DNA from: JASHPR01 sp963795055
GTDB lineage: Bacteria > Actinomycetota > Actinomycetes > Streptosporangiales > Streptosporangiaceae
Direction: 5' to 3'
DNA: 64,000 nt
NCBI GenBank assembly: GCA_963795055.1
Contig: CAWCGJ010000001.1
Location: 1 to 64,000 of the forward strand
Shown: positions 46,022 to 55,455 of the stretch, piece by piece
Position numbering within the stretch: the first letter of the stretch is position 1
Layout of the letters: every line of letters begins with the position of its first letter
Notes under the pieces: model-generated
What the model saw: the letters and a program-made list of their open reading frames with translations, nothing else
Told to the model about the DNA's origin: nothing
Databases searched by the model: none
Position numbers and translations under genes: made by a program

Positions 46022-46232
46022 CCAGGCTCGGACCTCCGCGAACGCCACGTTCGTTTCCGGGTAACCGGGGTTTCTGCCCTGAGGGACACGCGTTCATCGG
46101 CATGAGAGCGAGCGGGCAGGCCACGTCTGCGGCGCAGAGGCGCACATATAACTCTGCTCGGTGCGGCACGGACGGCGTCACGGCAGACGGAGAGCTGTCA
46201 ATTGAGGGCGCGGCTTGGCTGGGTTCGCTCGC

Positions 46233-46877
46233 TCAGGCTCGCGGTCGGCCGATCCAGCTGCCGGGAAGCGGCCGGCCGGGCTGATAGGGCGCAATATTCC
46301 GGGTCATCGATCTGTCCCGGACCGATTCGGGCTGAACATAGCTGAGCCGCTCGGTGCGCTGTGACCGCATTGGCTCGTCGAGTTCCATCGCGGCGAAGAC
46401 GGCGGACCACCGGTCGTGGCCGTACCCGATTCCCAGATCGCAGTGATGAAGCTCGACCTCGGCCAGCCGCCAGGCCAGCAACCGGCTGGCCGGGAAGCGG
46501 GGGGAGTCCGGCATTTGTACCTGATACCGCCACGCGGTGTCAGGCAACTGCCGCGCGACGGTCCGCAACGCCATCGCGGAGCCGACCAGATCGTCCACCA
46601 GATCCTCGGCCTCGGCAGCTGCGCTCCTGTCGATGTCAGCGTTGCGGGCCTGCGGGCTGGCGTACGCCGGACGGTCCTGGCCAGCTCGCGCCCCCGTGAG
46701 CAGCGTGCGCATCGCGTCGGCGCCACGAGCCAGGTGCGACAGGACGTGCGCCCGGCTCCAGCCCGGCAGCAGCGAGGGTGCCTGCAGGTCAGAGGTGGTC
46801 ATGATGCGCGCCTCGTCGATCAGACGTTGCGTCGCCGCATCCAGCTCATCGTTCAACTGGCGTTGCGCGGCGTCCAC
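46233..46877 (-). CDS. Maleylpyruvate isomerase (mycothiol-dependent) family protein
   Basis: 214 residues, DinB/MDMPI superfamily. Marks: LLPGWSRAHVLSHLARGADAM (metal-binding His), VDDLVGSAMALRTVARQL and RLLAWRLAEVELHHCDLGIGY (second and third His). Mycothiol-dependent isomerases and S-transferases carry these histidines; mycothiol is the actinobacterial thiol. GTG 46877 is the start. Divergent from the SARP regulator. Confidence 0.8.
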   Translation of the reverse strand: MDAAQRQLNDELDAATQRLIDEARIMTTSDLQAPSLLPGWSRAHVLSHLARGADAMRTLLTGARAGQDRPAYASPQARNADIDRSAAAEAEDLVDDLVGSAMALRTVARQLPDTAWRYQVQMPDSPRFPASRLLAWRLAEVELHHCDLGIGYGHDRWSAVFAAMELDEPMRSQRTERLSYVQPESVRDRSMTRNIAPYQPGRPLPGSWIGRPRA

Positions 46878-47009
46878 TTTCTTACTTTAGAGAACTGCCA
46901 CCACGTCCGCGCGAGCCGGCGTCCCTGACCTGCAGGCATGAATCAGTCTTGCGATCTTGTTGCCTTGCCGGTTGCCGTTCTCACGGTGAGCCCATGGCAA
47001 AATCAGCTA

Positions 47010-50000
47010 GTGCAGATCGGGCTGCTCGGACCATTCGAGGTTCGCACGGACGACGGCGTCTTCGCCGAGGTGCCGGGCGCCCGGTTGCGCGGGCTGCTGA
47101 TCGCCCTCGCGCTCGAACCAGGTCATGTGGTCCCGAAGGCGACGCTCGTCGACTGGATTTGGGGTGAGCGTCCGCCCTCCGACGCGGCGAACGCCCTGCA
47201 ACGCTTGGCTTCCCGGCTCCGGAAGGCGCTGCCCACTGGTTTGGTTGAGGGGCGGCCGGGCGGCTACCGGTTGACGGTGGCGCCCGACGCGGTCGACGCG
47301 CTGCGGTTCGAACGCCTCCTTGCTCAGGCCCGCCACCAGGAGGGCCCTGGGCGGGTTCGGCTGCTGCGCGAAGCCCTCGCCTTGTGGCGCGGTGCGGCCA
47401 TGCAGGATGTCGCGCTGGAGGACAGTGAAGCGTTCAACGCAGCGGTGACCCGGCTCGAGGGGCTACGCCTGACGGCGATGGAAGATCGGTTCGAAGCGGA
47501 GGTCAGTCTCGGCCAGGGTGCGGAGGTGATCGCGGAGCTGACCGACCTGGTGGCCGCGCATCTGTTGCGAGAGCGGCTTGTCGCTGCGCTGATGCGTGCC
47601 CTCGTGGCGGCCGGTCGCGACGCCGAGGCGCTGCTCGTGTACGAGCGCACCAGGGAGGCCCTGGCCGACGCGCTGGGCGTGGATCCGTCGCCGGAGCTGT
47701 CCGCATTGCACGTTGCGCTGCTGCGGGGCGAGTTGGGGCGGCGTGAGGAAAACCGGAAGACCAACTTGCGTGCCGAGCTGACCAGCTTCGTCGGCCGGGA
47801 CGCCGATGTCGCCGCGGTCCGCGAACTCATCACCCGACATCGGCTCACGACCCTGATCGGGCCGGGCGGCTCGGGCAAGACCAGGCTGGCCACGGAAACC
47901 GCGCGCACGCTGCTCGGCGACCTGCCGGACGGGGTCTGGCTGGTGGAACTCGCCGCCATCGGCGCCGATGGTGACGTCGCGCAGGCGACACTCACCGGGC
48001 TCGGGCTCCGGGACGCTCTGCTCGGCGCGGCCCCGAGCGCGGATCTGGCGGACGGGCTCATCGCCGCGATCCGCGAGCGGGAGGCGCTGCTGATCCTGGA
48101 CAACTGTGAGCACGTGATCGAGGCGGCGGCGAAGTTCGCCGATCGGGTGCTCGGAGAGTGCCGGCGGCTGCGGATTCTGGCGACGAGCCGGGAACCGCTC
48201 GGCATCACCGGCGAGGCGCTGTGGCCGGTCGGACCGCTGGCGTTGCCGGGGGGCGACGCCGGCCCTGGCGAGATCGAGTCCTCTCCCGCCGTCCGGTTGC
48301 TGCGGGACCGGGCGGGCGCGGTACGCCAGGATCTCGCGGTCGACGAACACACCTTGTCGACGATGGTGCGCGTCTGCCGGGCGATGGACGGGATGCCGCT
48401 GGCGATCGAACTGGCCGCGGCCAGGTTGCGCACCATGTCCCTCGACCAGCTCGCCAACGGGCTCGACGACCGGTTCCGCCTGCTGACCGGCGGCAGCCGC
48501 ACCGCGTTGCCGCAGCACAGGACGCTGCGTGCGGTGGTCGACTGGAGCTGGGAGCTGCTCAGCGACGCCGAGCGGATGGTCCTGCGCAGGCTCGCGGTGT
48601 TCTCGGGCGGGGCCAGCCTGGAGGCGGCCGAGCGGGTCTGCGCCGGCGGTACGGTCGAGCCGGAGCAGGTGCTCGAGTTGCTCACCGCGCTGGCCGAGAA
48701 GTCGCTGCTGCTCGTCGAGGGCGACAGCGCACCGCGCTACCGCATGATCGGCACGATCAGCGAGTACGCCGGTCACCGGCTCGCCGAGGCGGGGGAATCG
48801 GACCAGGCGCGCCACGCGCACCTGGCCTACTTCACCGAACTCACCGAGACCGCGGACCCGCACCTGCGCCGCGCCGAGCAGGTGGACTGGCTGGCCACGC
48901 TCGAGGTCGAGCACGACAACATCGGTGCGGCGATGCGCGGCGCGCTCGCGGCGGGCGAGGCGCAGGCGGCGATGCGGCTCGCGGCGGCCGCGGGCTGGTA
49001 CTGGTGGCTCGCCGGGCACAAGACCGAGGGCATCGAGCTGCTCACCGCGGCCATCAGCACACCAGGCGAGGTGACCGATGACATCCGGGCGGTGGTGTAC
49101 GCGCTGGTCGTGCACTTCGTGAGCTCCGGGCGGGGCGACGAAAACACGGCCGCGGAGTGGATCCACCGGGCATACCGGTTCAGCCAGCGCAGCCAGTCCC
49201 GCGACCCGCGGCTGGCGTTCGTCCCCCCGCTGGAACGCATGTTGCGCGTGCCGGACGACTTTCTGCCCGCGTGGGAAGCGCTGCTGGACCACGAAGATCC
49301 CTGGGTCCGCGCGCTGGCCCGGCTGCAGGTGGGGAAGCTGCGGATCGTACTCGGCCAGGGCGGGCGGGACGCGGACGCGTACCTGGAGATGGCGCTGGCC
49401 GAGTTCCGGGCGCTCGGCGAGCGCTTCGGGATCTCGATCGCCCTGACCGAGCTGGCGGACCGGCTCGCCGTGCGCGGCGAGTTCGCCGCCGCATGCGAGC
49501 ACTACGAGCAGGCGATCGCGGCCGTCACCGAAGTCGGTGCCATCGACGATGTCATCGTGATGCGGTCGCGGCAGGCGCAGCTGTACTGGCTGCTCGGCGA
49601 TGAGGATGCCAGCGCGGCCGCCATCGCCGAGGCGGAGCGGTGCGCGGAGCGGGTCACCTGGCCGGACGCGCTGGCTGAGCTGGCCCTCTCGAAGGCGAAA
49701 CTCGCTCGCTGGAGCGGCCACGCGCAGGAGGCGCGCAGGCAACTCGCTATCGCGACCACCATGCTGGGCGACGAGGCGGAGCAGGCGAACATCCGCGCGG
49801 TGACACGCGATCTGCTCGGCTACCTGGCCGACGATCTCAGCGAGGCCCGTGCGCACCGGGTAGCGGCCTGCCAGGCGGCGGCCGAGGCGGGGCACGCGCC
49901 CCTGATCGCGCAGGTACTCGTCGGTGTTGCGGACCTGGCCCTGCGCTACGGCCAGGACGAGCAGGCCGCACGGCTGCTCGCGGCCAGCTCCGGCGTGCGC

Positions 50001-50147
50001 GGAGTGCCCGATCGTTCCGATCCGGATGTGGCCCGGATCGAGCAGGACGCGCGGCGCCGCCTCGGCGAAGCGCGGTTCGCCGAGGCGGCGCGGGAGGGCA
50101 CGCAGGCGAGCTGGTCTCAGCTGGTCGAGGTCACGCTCGCTTCCTGA
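47010..50147 (+). CDS. SARP/AfsR-family transcriptional regulator (BTAD + NB-ARC + TPR)
   Basis: 1045 residues from GTG 47010; SARP proteins begin with this strand (VQIGLLGPFEVRTDDG). An OmpR-like winged helix (RGLLIALALEPGHVVPKATLVDWIWGERPPSDAANALQRLASRLRKAL) is followed by a BTAD domain to about residue 250. A STAND ATPase follows with TLIGPGGSGKTRLA (Walker A), LLILDNCEHV (Walker B) and ILATSREPLGI, and then TPR-like helices. Members activate secondary-metabolite or transport operons. The divergent or adjacent MDMPI gene and the downstream DUF4097-DrrB-DrrA operon on the other strand are likely targets. Confidence 0.9.
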   Translation: MQIGLLGPFEVRTDDGVFAEVPGARLRGLLIALALEPGHVVPKATLVDWIWGERPPSDAANALQRLASRLRKALPTGLVEGRPGGYRLTVAPDAVDALRFERLLAQARHQEGPGRVRLLREALALWRGAAMQDVALEDSEAFNAAVTRLEGLRLTAMEDRFEAEVSLGQGAEVIAELTDLVAAHLLRERLVAALMRALVAAGRDAEALLVYERTREALADALGVDPSPELSALHVALLRGELGRREENRKTNLRAELTSFVGRDADVAAVRELITRHRLTTLIGPGGSGKTRLATETARTLLGDLPDGVWLVELAAIGADGDVAQATLTGLGLRDALLGAAPSADLADGLIAAIREREALLILDNCEHVIEAAAKFADRVLGECRRLRILATSREPLGITGEALWPVGPLALPGGDAGPGEIESSPAVRLLRDRAGAVRQDLAVDEHTLSTMVRVCRAMDGMPLAIELAAARLRTMSLDQLANGLDDRFRLLTGGSRTALPQHRTLRAVVDWSWELLSDAERMVLRRLAVFSGGASLEAAERVCAGGTVEPEQVLELLTALAEKSLLLVEGDSAPRYRMIGTISEYAGHRLAEAGESDQARHAHLAYFTELTETADPHLRRAEQVDWLATLEVEHDNIGAAMRGALAAGEAQAAMRLAAAAGWYWWLAGHKTEGIELLTAAISTPGEVTDDIRAVVYALVVHFVSSGRGDENTAAEWIHRAYRFSQRSQSRDPRLAFVPPLERMLRVPDDFLPAWEALLDHEDPWVRALARLQVGKLRIVLGQGGRDADAYLEMALAEFRALGERFGISIALTELADRLAVRGEFAAACEHYEQAIAAVTEVGAIDDVIVMRSRQAQLYWLLGDEDASAAAIAEAERCAERVTWPDALAELALSKAKLARWSGHAQEARRQLAIATTMLGDEAEQANIRAVTRDLLGYLADDLSEARAHRVAACQAAAEAGHAPLIAQVLVGVADLALRYGQDEQAARLLAASSGVRGVPDRSDPDVARIEQDARRRLGEARFAEAAREGTQASWSQLVEVTLAS

Positions 50148-50150
50148 CGG

Positions 50151-50987
50151 TCAGCTTGCTGCGGGTTGGATGATGATGTCGCCGTGCCGCGTGCGGGCAT
50201 GGACCGCGACCGTGTTGTCGGAGCTGGCGGGGTCTTCCGGCGACGGAACGGAGTTGCGCACCGCCCCTCGTTCGCTGTTGACGTCGAGGTCGGCAGCGGT
50301 GCCCTCGCTGATGCCGACCTCGATGTTGCCTGAGCCGTTCATCAGCTTCGCCTGACCGTGCGCCAGCCGGCCGATCCGAATGGCACCGCTGGCGGTCGTG
50401 GCGGTGACGCTGCCGTCGGCGCGGTCGATGTCGAAGTCGCCGCGGCCGCTGCGCGGATCGAGGTCGGCCGCGGCGTGGCCGATCCAGGCCCGCCCGCCCG
50501 AGCTCGAGAGCCCGACCGGGCCCTCGGCCTCGCCGATCCGGATCGCGAACGCCCCGCCTTCGATGTCGGCGCGCCCGGCGAGGTGGCCGATCGCCACCTC
50601 ACCGGCCGAGATGTTCGCCTGCAGCGCGTCGATGCGGTCCAGCTGGACCTGACCCGAGGCCAGGTGCAGCTCGCACTGGCCGAGCGGGCCGTCAGCGTGA
50701 ACGCTCGAGTACGCCAGGTGCGCGGCCAGGCTGGAACCGGCGGGCAGGTCGATCGTGATGGCGACCGAGCCCTTCTTGTCGCCCGGGACGGTCGTCTTGA
50801 CCGTCAGCTGACCGGCGGCGAAGTCGACCTTGGTCTTGTCGGCCACCTTCACGTCCGACCGGCTGGCCTCGTCGATGGGCTCGACCAGCACCACGGTATC
50901 GGTCCGGTCGCTCGCGGCGACCCGCACCTGAGCACCGGCGACTTCCACGGTGGCGGTGATGGGTCCTGGCGTGGCGAATGTGGGCAT
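50151..50987 (-). CDS. DUF4097-family beta-repeat protein
   Basis: 278 residues of repeating short beta strands (ITATVEVAGAQVRVAASDR; ADIEGGAFAIRIGEAEGPVGL; RGDFDIDRADGSVTATTASGAIRI; GDIIIQP), the head-to-tail pattern of DUF4097. ATG 50987 follows GGAGAGG. No signal peptide. These proteins often sit beside DrrA/DrrB-type ABC exporters, as here, but their role is unknown. Probably last gene of the operon 52728 to 50151; its stop faces the SARP gene's stop three bases away. Confidence 0.8.
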   Translation of the reverse strand: MPTFATPGPITATVEVAGAQVRVAASDRTDTVVLVEPIDEASRSDVKVADKTKVDFAAGQLTVKTTVPGDKKGSVAITIDLPAGSSLAAHLAYSSVHADGPLGQCELHLASGQVQLDRIDALQANISAGEVAIGHLAGRADIEGGAFAIRIGEAEGPVGLSSSGGRAWIGHAAADLDPRSGRGDFDIDRADGSVTATTASGAIRIGRLAHGQAKLMNGSGNIEVGISEGTAADLDVNSERGAVRNSVPSPEDPASSDNTVAVHARTRHGDIIIQPAAS

Positions 50988-51040
50988 GACACCTCTCCTT
51001 TATCTCGTACTTGATCTGTTGGCGGGCGCAGGCCGGAAGG

Positions 51041-51784
51041 TCAGGCTCGCCTGGCGAACGTGGCCCGCGCCCACAGGTATCCGGTGAGGCCGATCCCGGC
51101 GCACCAGGCGAGGGCGGCGATCGCGTAGCCGGCTGATGGCTGTCCGGTGAGCAGCCCGCGCAGGGTTTCGATGATCGGCGTGAAGGGCTGATACTCCGCG
51201 AACTGCCGGAAACCGGCCCGCATCGTGTCAGCGGGCACGATCGCGCTGCTCAGGAACGGCAGCAGGATCAGCGGCACGATGGCCATCCCCGCCGACTCCG
51301 GAGTTTTCGCGGCCAGTCCCAGGGCGACCGTGAGCCAGCTGGTCGCGACGCACACCACCACGACGAAGCCGATCGCACCGAGCCAGTCGAGGAAACTGGC
51401 CGGCGGACGGAATCCCAGCGCGAAGGCCACCCCGATGATGGCCGCGACGGCGACCAGGCTGCGCAGCATGCTGGCGACGACCTGGGCGTTCAGCACGGCA
51501 CCCCGGGAGATGTCCATGACCTTGAAGCGGTTGATGATGCCGTTCGTCATGTCCGAGTTCACGGCGAGCGCGGTCGCGCTCAGCCCGTAGCAGATGGCCA
51601 GCACGATCATGCCCGGCGTCGCGTAATCGACATAGTCCACGCCGACGCGGAAAGCGCCGCCGATCACGCACACGAACATCAGCATGATCACGACCGGGAG
51701 CAGGACCGCGTTGAACACCGCGGTCGGGTTCCGGAGGGTGTGCCGGAAGTTGCGGCGCAGCATGATCGTCGAATCGGTGCTCAT
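51041..51784 (-). CDS. ABC-2 transporter permease (DrrB-like)
   Basis: 247 residues with six predicted helices. Marks: RRNFRHTLRNPTAVFNAVLLPVVIMLMF, GMIVLAICYGLSATALAVNSDM with INRFKVMDISRGAVL, and PLILLPFLSSAIVPADTMRAGFRQFAEYQPFTPIIETLRGLL, the ABC-2 signature found in daunorubicin-type exporters. ATG 51784 follows GAGGAGGAG and overlaps the ATPase stop (ATGA), so they are coupled. Confidence 0.88.
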   Translation of the reverse strand: MSTDSTIMLRRNFRHTLRNPTAVFNAVLLPVVIMLMFVCVIGGAFRVGVDYVDYATPGMIVLAICYGLSATALAVNSDMTNGIINRFKVMDISRGAVLNAQVVASMLRSLVAVAAIIGVAFALGFRPPASFLDWLGAIGFVVVVCVATSWLTVALGLAAKTPESAGMAIVPLILLPFLSSAIVPADTMRAGFRQFAEYQPFTPIIETLRGLLTGQPSAGYAIAALAWCAGIGLTGYLWARATFARRA

Positions 51785-52728
51785 GGCTTGTTCTCCTCCT
51801 CTGTGCTGGCGTGGCCGGTCAGGGCCAGGAAGACGTCGTCGAGGTCCGGGGTGTGCGCGGAGAACTCTTCGACATCGATCGAGTGCTGGTCGAGCTCGTT
51901 CAGCAGGGCCCGCAGCGATTTCGCCCTGCCATCGCTCGGGACCCGCAAGGTCAGGTTCTCGTCGTCTCGGGTGGAGTCGGTCAGGACCCGCGCCGCCGCG
52001 TCGAGCTCGGCGGCATCGGTGAACCGGAGCCGGACGTGGCTGCCGGGGACCTGGTGCTTGAGCTCGCCGGGAGTGCCCTGCGCGACCAGGCGGCCCTGGT
52101 CGAGCACCGCGATCCGGTCGGCGAGCTGATCGGCTTCCTCGAGGTACTGGGTGGTGAGGAAGATGGTCACGTCGTTGGCCACCAGCTCGCGGATGATTCC
52201 CCACATCGTGCGGCGGCTGCGTGGATCCAGTCCCGTCGTCGGCTCGTCCAGGAAGATGATCTGGGGGTTGCCGACCAGGGTCATCGCCAGGTCCAGCTTC
52301 CGGCGCATGCCACCGGAATAAGTCGACACCAGCTTGTGCGCCGACTCGGCCAGATCGAACCGCTCCAGCAGGTCCGTGACGAGCCGCCTGGCCTCGGCGG
52401 AGCCCAGGTGCTTGAGGTCCGCCATCAGCTGCAGGTTCTCCTGCCCCGTCAGCAGCTCGTCCACCGCCGCGAACTGACCGGTGACCCCGATGGCCGCGCG
52501 CACCGCTTTGGTCTCGGTCGCGACATCGTGCCCGGCCACGCGGACCGTCCCGGCGTCGGCCTTCATCAACGTGGTCAGCACGTTGACCGTCGTCGTCTTG
52601 CCCGCCCCATTCGGGCCGAGCAGGGAAAAAACCGTGCCCGCGGGAACATCTAGATCGATGCCATCGAGCACGACCTTGTCCCCGAATGCCTTCCGCAGCC
52701 CTGAAGCGGCAATCGCTGAGGTTCTCAT
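51781..52728 (-). CDS. ABC transporter ATP-binding protein (DrrA-like)
   Basis: 315 residues. Walker A LLGPNGAGKTTTVNVL, Q-loop GVTGQFAAVDELLTGQEN, signature YSGGMRRKLDLAM, Walker B IIFLDEPTTGLDPRSR, H-loop TTQYLEEADQLADRI, and the DrrA C-terminal domain ending DVEEFSAHTPDLDDVFLALTG. ATG 52728 gives the normal family start; the frame extends to 52779. It energises the permease encoded next; the pair probably exports a hydrophobic compound. Confidence 0.92.
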   Translation of the reverse strand: MRTSAIAASGLRKAFGDKVVLDGIDLDVPAGTVFSLLGPNGAGKTTTVNVLTTLMKADAGTVRVAGHDVATETKAVRAAIGVTGQFAAVDELLTGQENLQLMADLKHLGSAEARRLVTDLLERFDLAESAHKLVSTYSGGMRRKLDLAMTLVGNPQIIFLDEPTTGLDPRSRRTMWGIIRELVANDVTIFLTTQYLEEADQLADRIAVLDQGRLVAQGTPGELKHQVPGSHVRLRFTDAAELDAAARVLTDSTRDDENLTLRVPSDGRAKSLRALLNELDQHSIDVEEFSAHTPDLDDVFLALTGHASTEEENKP

Positions 52729-52845
52729 GCGGCCAGCATCGGCACCCGGCCTGACACGGCCCTGACACGCTCCTGACACCGCGCATCATCGAGCTGGCCT
52801 GCGCGGCGGACTTCGGCGAGCCGCGGCGAGCTCAGCCCGGTCCGG

Positions 52846-52891
52846 CTCTTAAGCCGCGGGTTCTGGGTTCGGGCCCTAAGCGCGCCCCGCC
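52846..52891 (+). repeat. tRNA-Lys 3'-end fragment, degenerate att-like core copy 4
   Basis: The anticodon-loop part reads CTCTTAA and the T arm (CTGGGTTCGGGCCCTAAG) has lost pairing, so this copy has decayed. Left flank X matches the one before copy 1 and right flank B (CTCTGAGCC-TGGTTTCACG) matches the one after copy 2. Confidence 0.6.
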
Positions 52892-52949
52892 GACTCTGAG
52901 CCGTGGTTTCACGTTTCGGCCGTGGTACAGGCGAGACCGGGTCTGGTCA

Positions 52950-55358
52950 TCACCTGCGGCCGCGCTCGTCCAGAGCGCGCAGGGCCTCGGCGAACGGCCG
53001 CTCCAGCCAGGCGAGGTGGTCGGCCTCGCCGTGATGGTGCGTGGTGAGCTGGTCGGACCTCCGGACCGCGGTGTGCCGTACGTATTCGCGGGTGCCCTCG
53101 ATGAGGGTCCGGATATAGCGGAGGCCCTCGGGGTCGGTCATCGTCCAGTCGCCGCCGCAGGTGAGGTAGACCGGCGAGGTGTGCGCGAAAACCTGGCGAC
53201 CCCATTCATCGAGGTGGTAATCGGCGCCGAACGCCCGGCAGGCTATCCACGAGTGGCCGTCGATCCGCAATTCGTCGCTGATCTCGGCCTGCCGTCCACC
53301 GTTGGCTTCTGCCCTGGCCACGACCTGGCCGTTACGCACGACTTCCAGCGAACGGAGCGGGAAGATGCTGCGCACCGCGGCCTGGATGCTGACCGTTCCC
53401 GGCCCGGATAGCTCGACGGTACCGCCCGGCTCGGATCCCTCGACCGAGAGCGTCACCAGCGGCCCGCCGGAAAGGAAGGTACGGCCCGACCGCACCGCCC
53501 GGCACCAGGCCTCATAGCTGAACTCCTCGTCCAGCCGCGCGTACGTGCGATACAGGCCGACCGGCACGGCGCTTGACATCTTGTCCGTGCCACCGACGAG
53601 CGGCAGCCGGTAGCCGCTGTTCAGGTACCGGTAGTACTCGAGCATCGCGTCGTCGGAATGGGCCAGCATCTCGACCGCGTCGGCTCGGCCGGTCGCGACG
53701 AGAACGGCCGGCTCGCCGTTCGGGTTCGGGAAATGCGCGGCGACGACGGTGCCGCCCTGGGCGTGCGTGCGGTCGGCCCAGTCGCTCAGCGTCGCGTCCA
53801 GCGCGCCGCCGAGCTCGGCCTCGTCGGGACCATCGCTGCACCACGGCATGACCGGTTCTTTCAGGCCCCACAGGACCATGTGCCCGAGCGCGTGCTGCCG
53901 GTTTTCCTGGCCGACATACGTTATGTAGCCGCCGCCGTCGACGACACTGGGCCGGCTGGAAAAATCCTCGGTGTTGGTGAACAGCGCGCCCCACTGCGTC
54001 TGCAGCAAATTGACGACTCGCAGATCCTCGCCCCTTTGCTCGAGCTGAGCGCCGGGGGTCGACAGGAAATGCACATGCGAGTCGCCAGACCACCATCCTT
54101 CCGAAGCCATGTCAGCGACGCGCCCGATGCGCAGCGTCAGGTCTCGCTGACCTGGCTCGATCCGCACGGTCTGCCGGAGCGGCTCGTATTCGAACCCGCG
54201 CGCGACGTCCACGACGACATCGCCTCGGGGCAGCCATCCCTGGCAGGTGCCGTCGATATATGCGTAACTGCGCTGACCGAGTCGGACGTCACCGCCGACG
54301 TCGTAATGCCAGCTGTCGAGATTTTGCGTGACGTGATTGTGGTGGCCGTGCGGCTGGTAGGGAATTCCCTCGGCCGAGCGGAAATGGACCCGGCACGGCA
54401 CCGGCCGCCCGGTCGCGTGGTCGACGACGCTGACATGCACCCAGTTGCGGCCGCCTTCCGTCAGTTCCAGCCGGACCTGGCCGGCGTCCGCCCGCCCGTC
54501 CCGTTCCACGTCGCCCCAGCACACCCGGCCGAGCTCGCGGTCGCCCTGCCGGACGGCGATGGTGGCCGACGGCAGCGCGGCGATCGACGCATACACCGGC
54601 GTTCCTTCGGCCGCTCCCCAGCCGGCCCGGTCGTCCTCGCCGGGCAGCGGCTGCGGATAGGTGGCCACACCCCGGTCCACATCGATATCGAGGACGCCGC
54701 TGCGCCCGTCCTTGGCTACGACCCGCACCGGCCGCGCCGGCGCACGTACGAACGGGTGCTCATCAACGTCGCTGGTCGTGACGCCGGCCACGATGAACCG
54801 CGGGCCGCGCGGGATGAACTCGATCCGTTCGACCGGTCGCTGCGGATGAGGATTTTCCCAGCACCACAGGTAGTACCCGGCGGGCCATCCCATGGCGTGC
54901 TCACACAGGCGGAACCCGGCTTCGCCCCACGGGCCCTGGAAACGCGGCAGGTTGTGATCGCTGGTGTCGGTGACGGCGAGGAACGGCAGACGGCCCCACC
55001 CCGGGGGCACCACCTGGATTTCGAACCGCTCTCGGATGGGCGCGACCACGACCTCGCCGCCGGCCAGGTGAAACGCGTACTCCGCGACCGTCTGCCCGAC
55101 GGCGTGACCGGCCGGTGCACCCGGCTCGAGCAGCCGGTGCGCGACGATCACCCGCCGCGCCGTGCGGCCGATCCTGACCGGCGTCGGGACGCCGGGCAGC
55201 AGGAAGCACCGCTGCGCAGACGGCGGCTCGGACCCGATCAGGAACGGCAGGCCGCGCAGGTCCACCCGCCCGAGCGGAACCTCACCCGGCTCATCGCCAA
55301 GAACCCCCACACCGGCGTTGCAGGCAGCGGAAATATCTACTGGCTCGTAGTTCGGCAT
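52950..55358 (-). CDS. CehA/McbA-type metallohydrolase
   Basis: 802 residues. The middle has the PHP-like metal-binding signature EGWWSGDSHVHFLS, then WADRTHAQGGTVVAAHFPNP and RLPLVGGTDKMSSAVPVGL, as in CehA/McbA family hydrolases, which are named for carbaryl hydrolase. The N-terminal ~400 residues are beta-rich with a repeated jelly-roll look (WVHVSVVDHATGRPVPCRVHF). No signal peptide is evident. ATG 55358 starts a natural sequence. It probably hydrolyses an ester or amide; the substrate is unknown. Monocistronic, beyond the last tRNA-Lys fragment. Confidence 0.8.
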   Translation of the reverse strand: MPNYEPVDISAACNAGVGVLGDEPGEVPLGRVDLRGLPFLIGSEPPSAQRCFLLPGVPTPVRIGRTARRVIVAHRLLEPGAPAGHAVGQTVAEYAFHLAGGEVVVAPIRERFEIQVVPPGWGRLPFLAVTDTSDHNLPRFQGPWGEAGFRLCEHAMGWPAGYYLWCWENPHPQRPVERIEFIPRGPRFIVAGVTTSDVDEHPFVRAPARPVRVVAKDGRSGVLDIDVDRGVATYPQPLPGEDDRAGWGAAEGTPVYASIAALPSATIAVRQGDRELGRVCWGDVERDGRADAGQVRLELTEGGRNWVHVSVVDHATGRPVPCRVHFRSAEGIPYQPHGHHNHVTQNLDSWHYDVGGDVRLGQRSYAYIDGTCQGWLPRGDVVVDVARGFEYEPLRQTVRIEPGQRDLTLRIGRVADMASEGWWSGDSHVHFLSTPGAQLEQRGEDLRVVNLLQTQWGALFTNTEDFSSRPSVVDGGGYITYVGQENRQHALGHMVLWGLKEPVMPWCSDGPDEAELGGALDATLSDWADRTHAQGGTVVAAHFPNPNGEPAVLVATGRADAVEMLAHSDDAMLEYYRYLNSGYRLPLVGGTDKMSSAVPVGLYRTYARLDEEFSYEAWCRAVRSGRTFLSGGPLVTLSVEGSEPGGTVELSGPGTVSIQAAVRSIFPLRSLEVVRNGQVVARAEANGGRQAEISDELRIDGHSWIACRAFGADYHLDEWGRQVFAHTSPVYLTCGGDWTMTDPEGLRYIRTLIEGTREYVRHTAVRRSDQLTTHHHGEADHLAWLERPFAEALRALDERGRR

Positions 55359-55455
55359 GCGTCCGATCGTAGGGAAAACGGCCGGGCTGATCCCAGTCGT
55401 TTTCTGCCCCGCAGACGATCATGGAACCGGCCTCCTGCCCGCCGCAGACCGCCGC

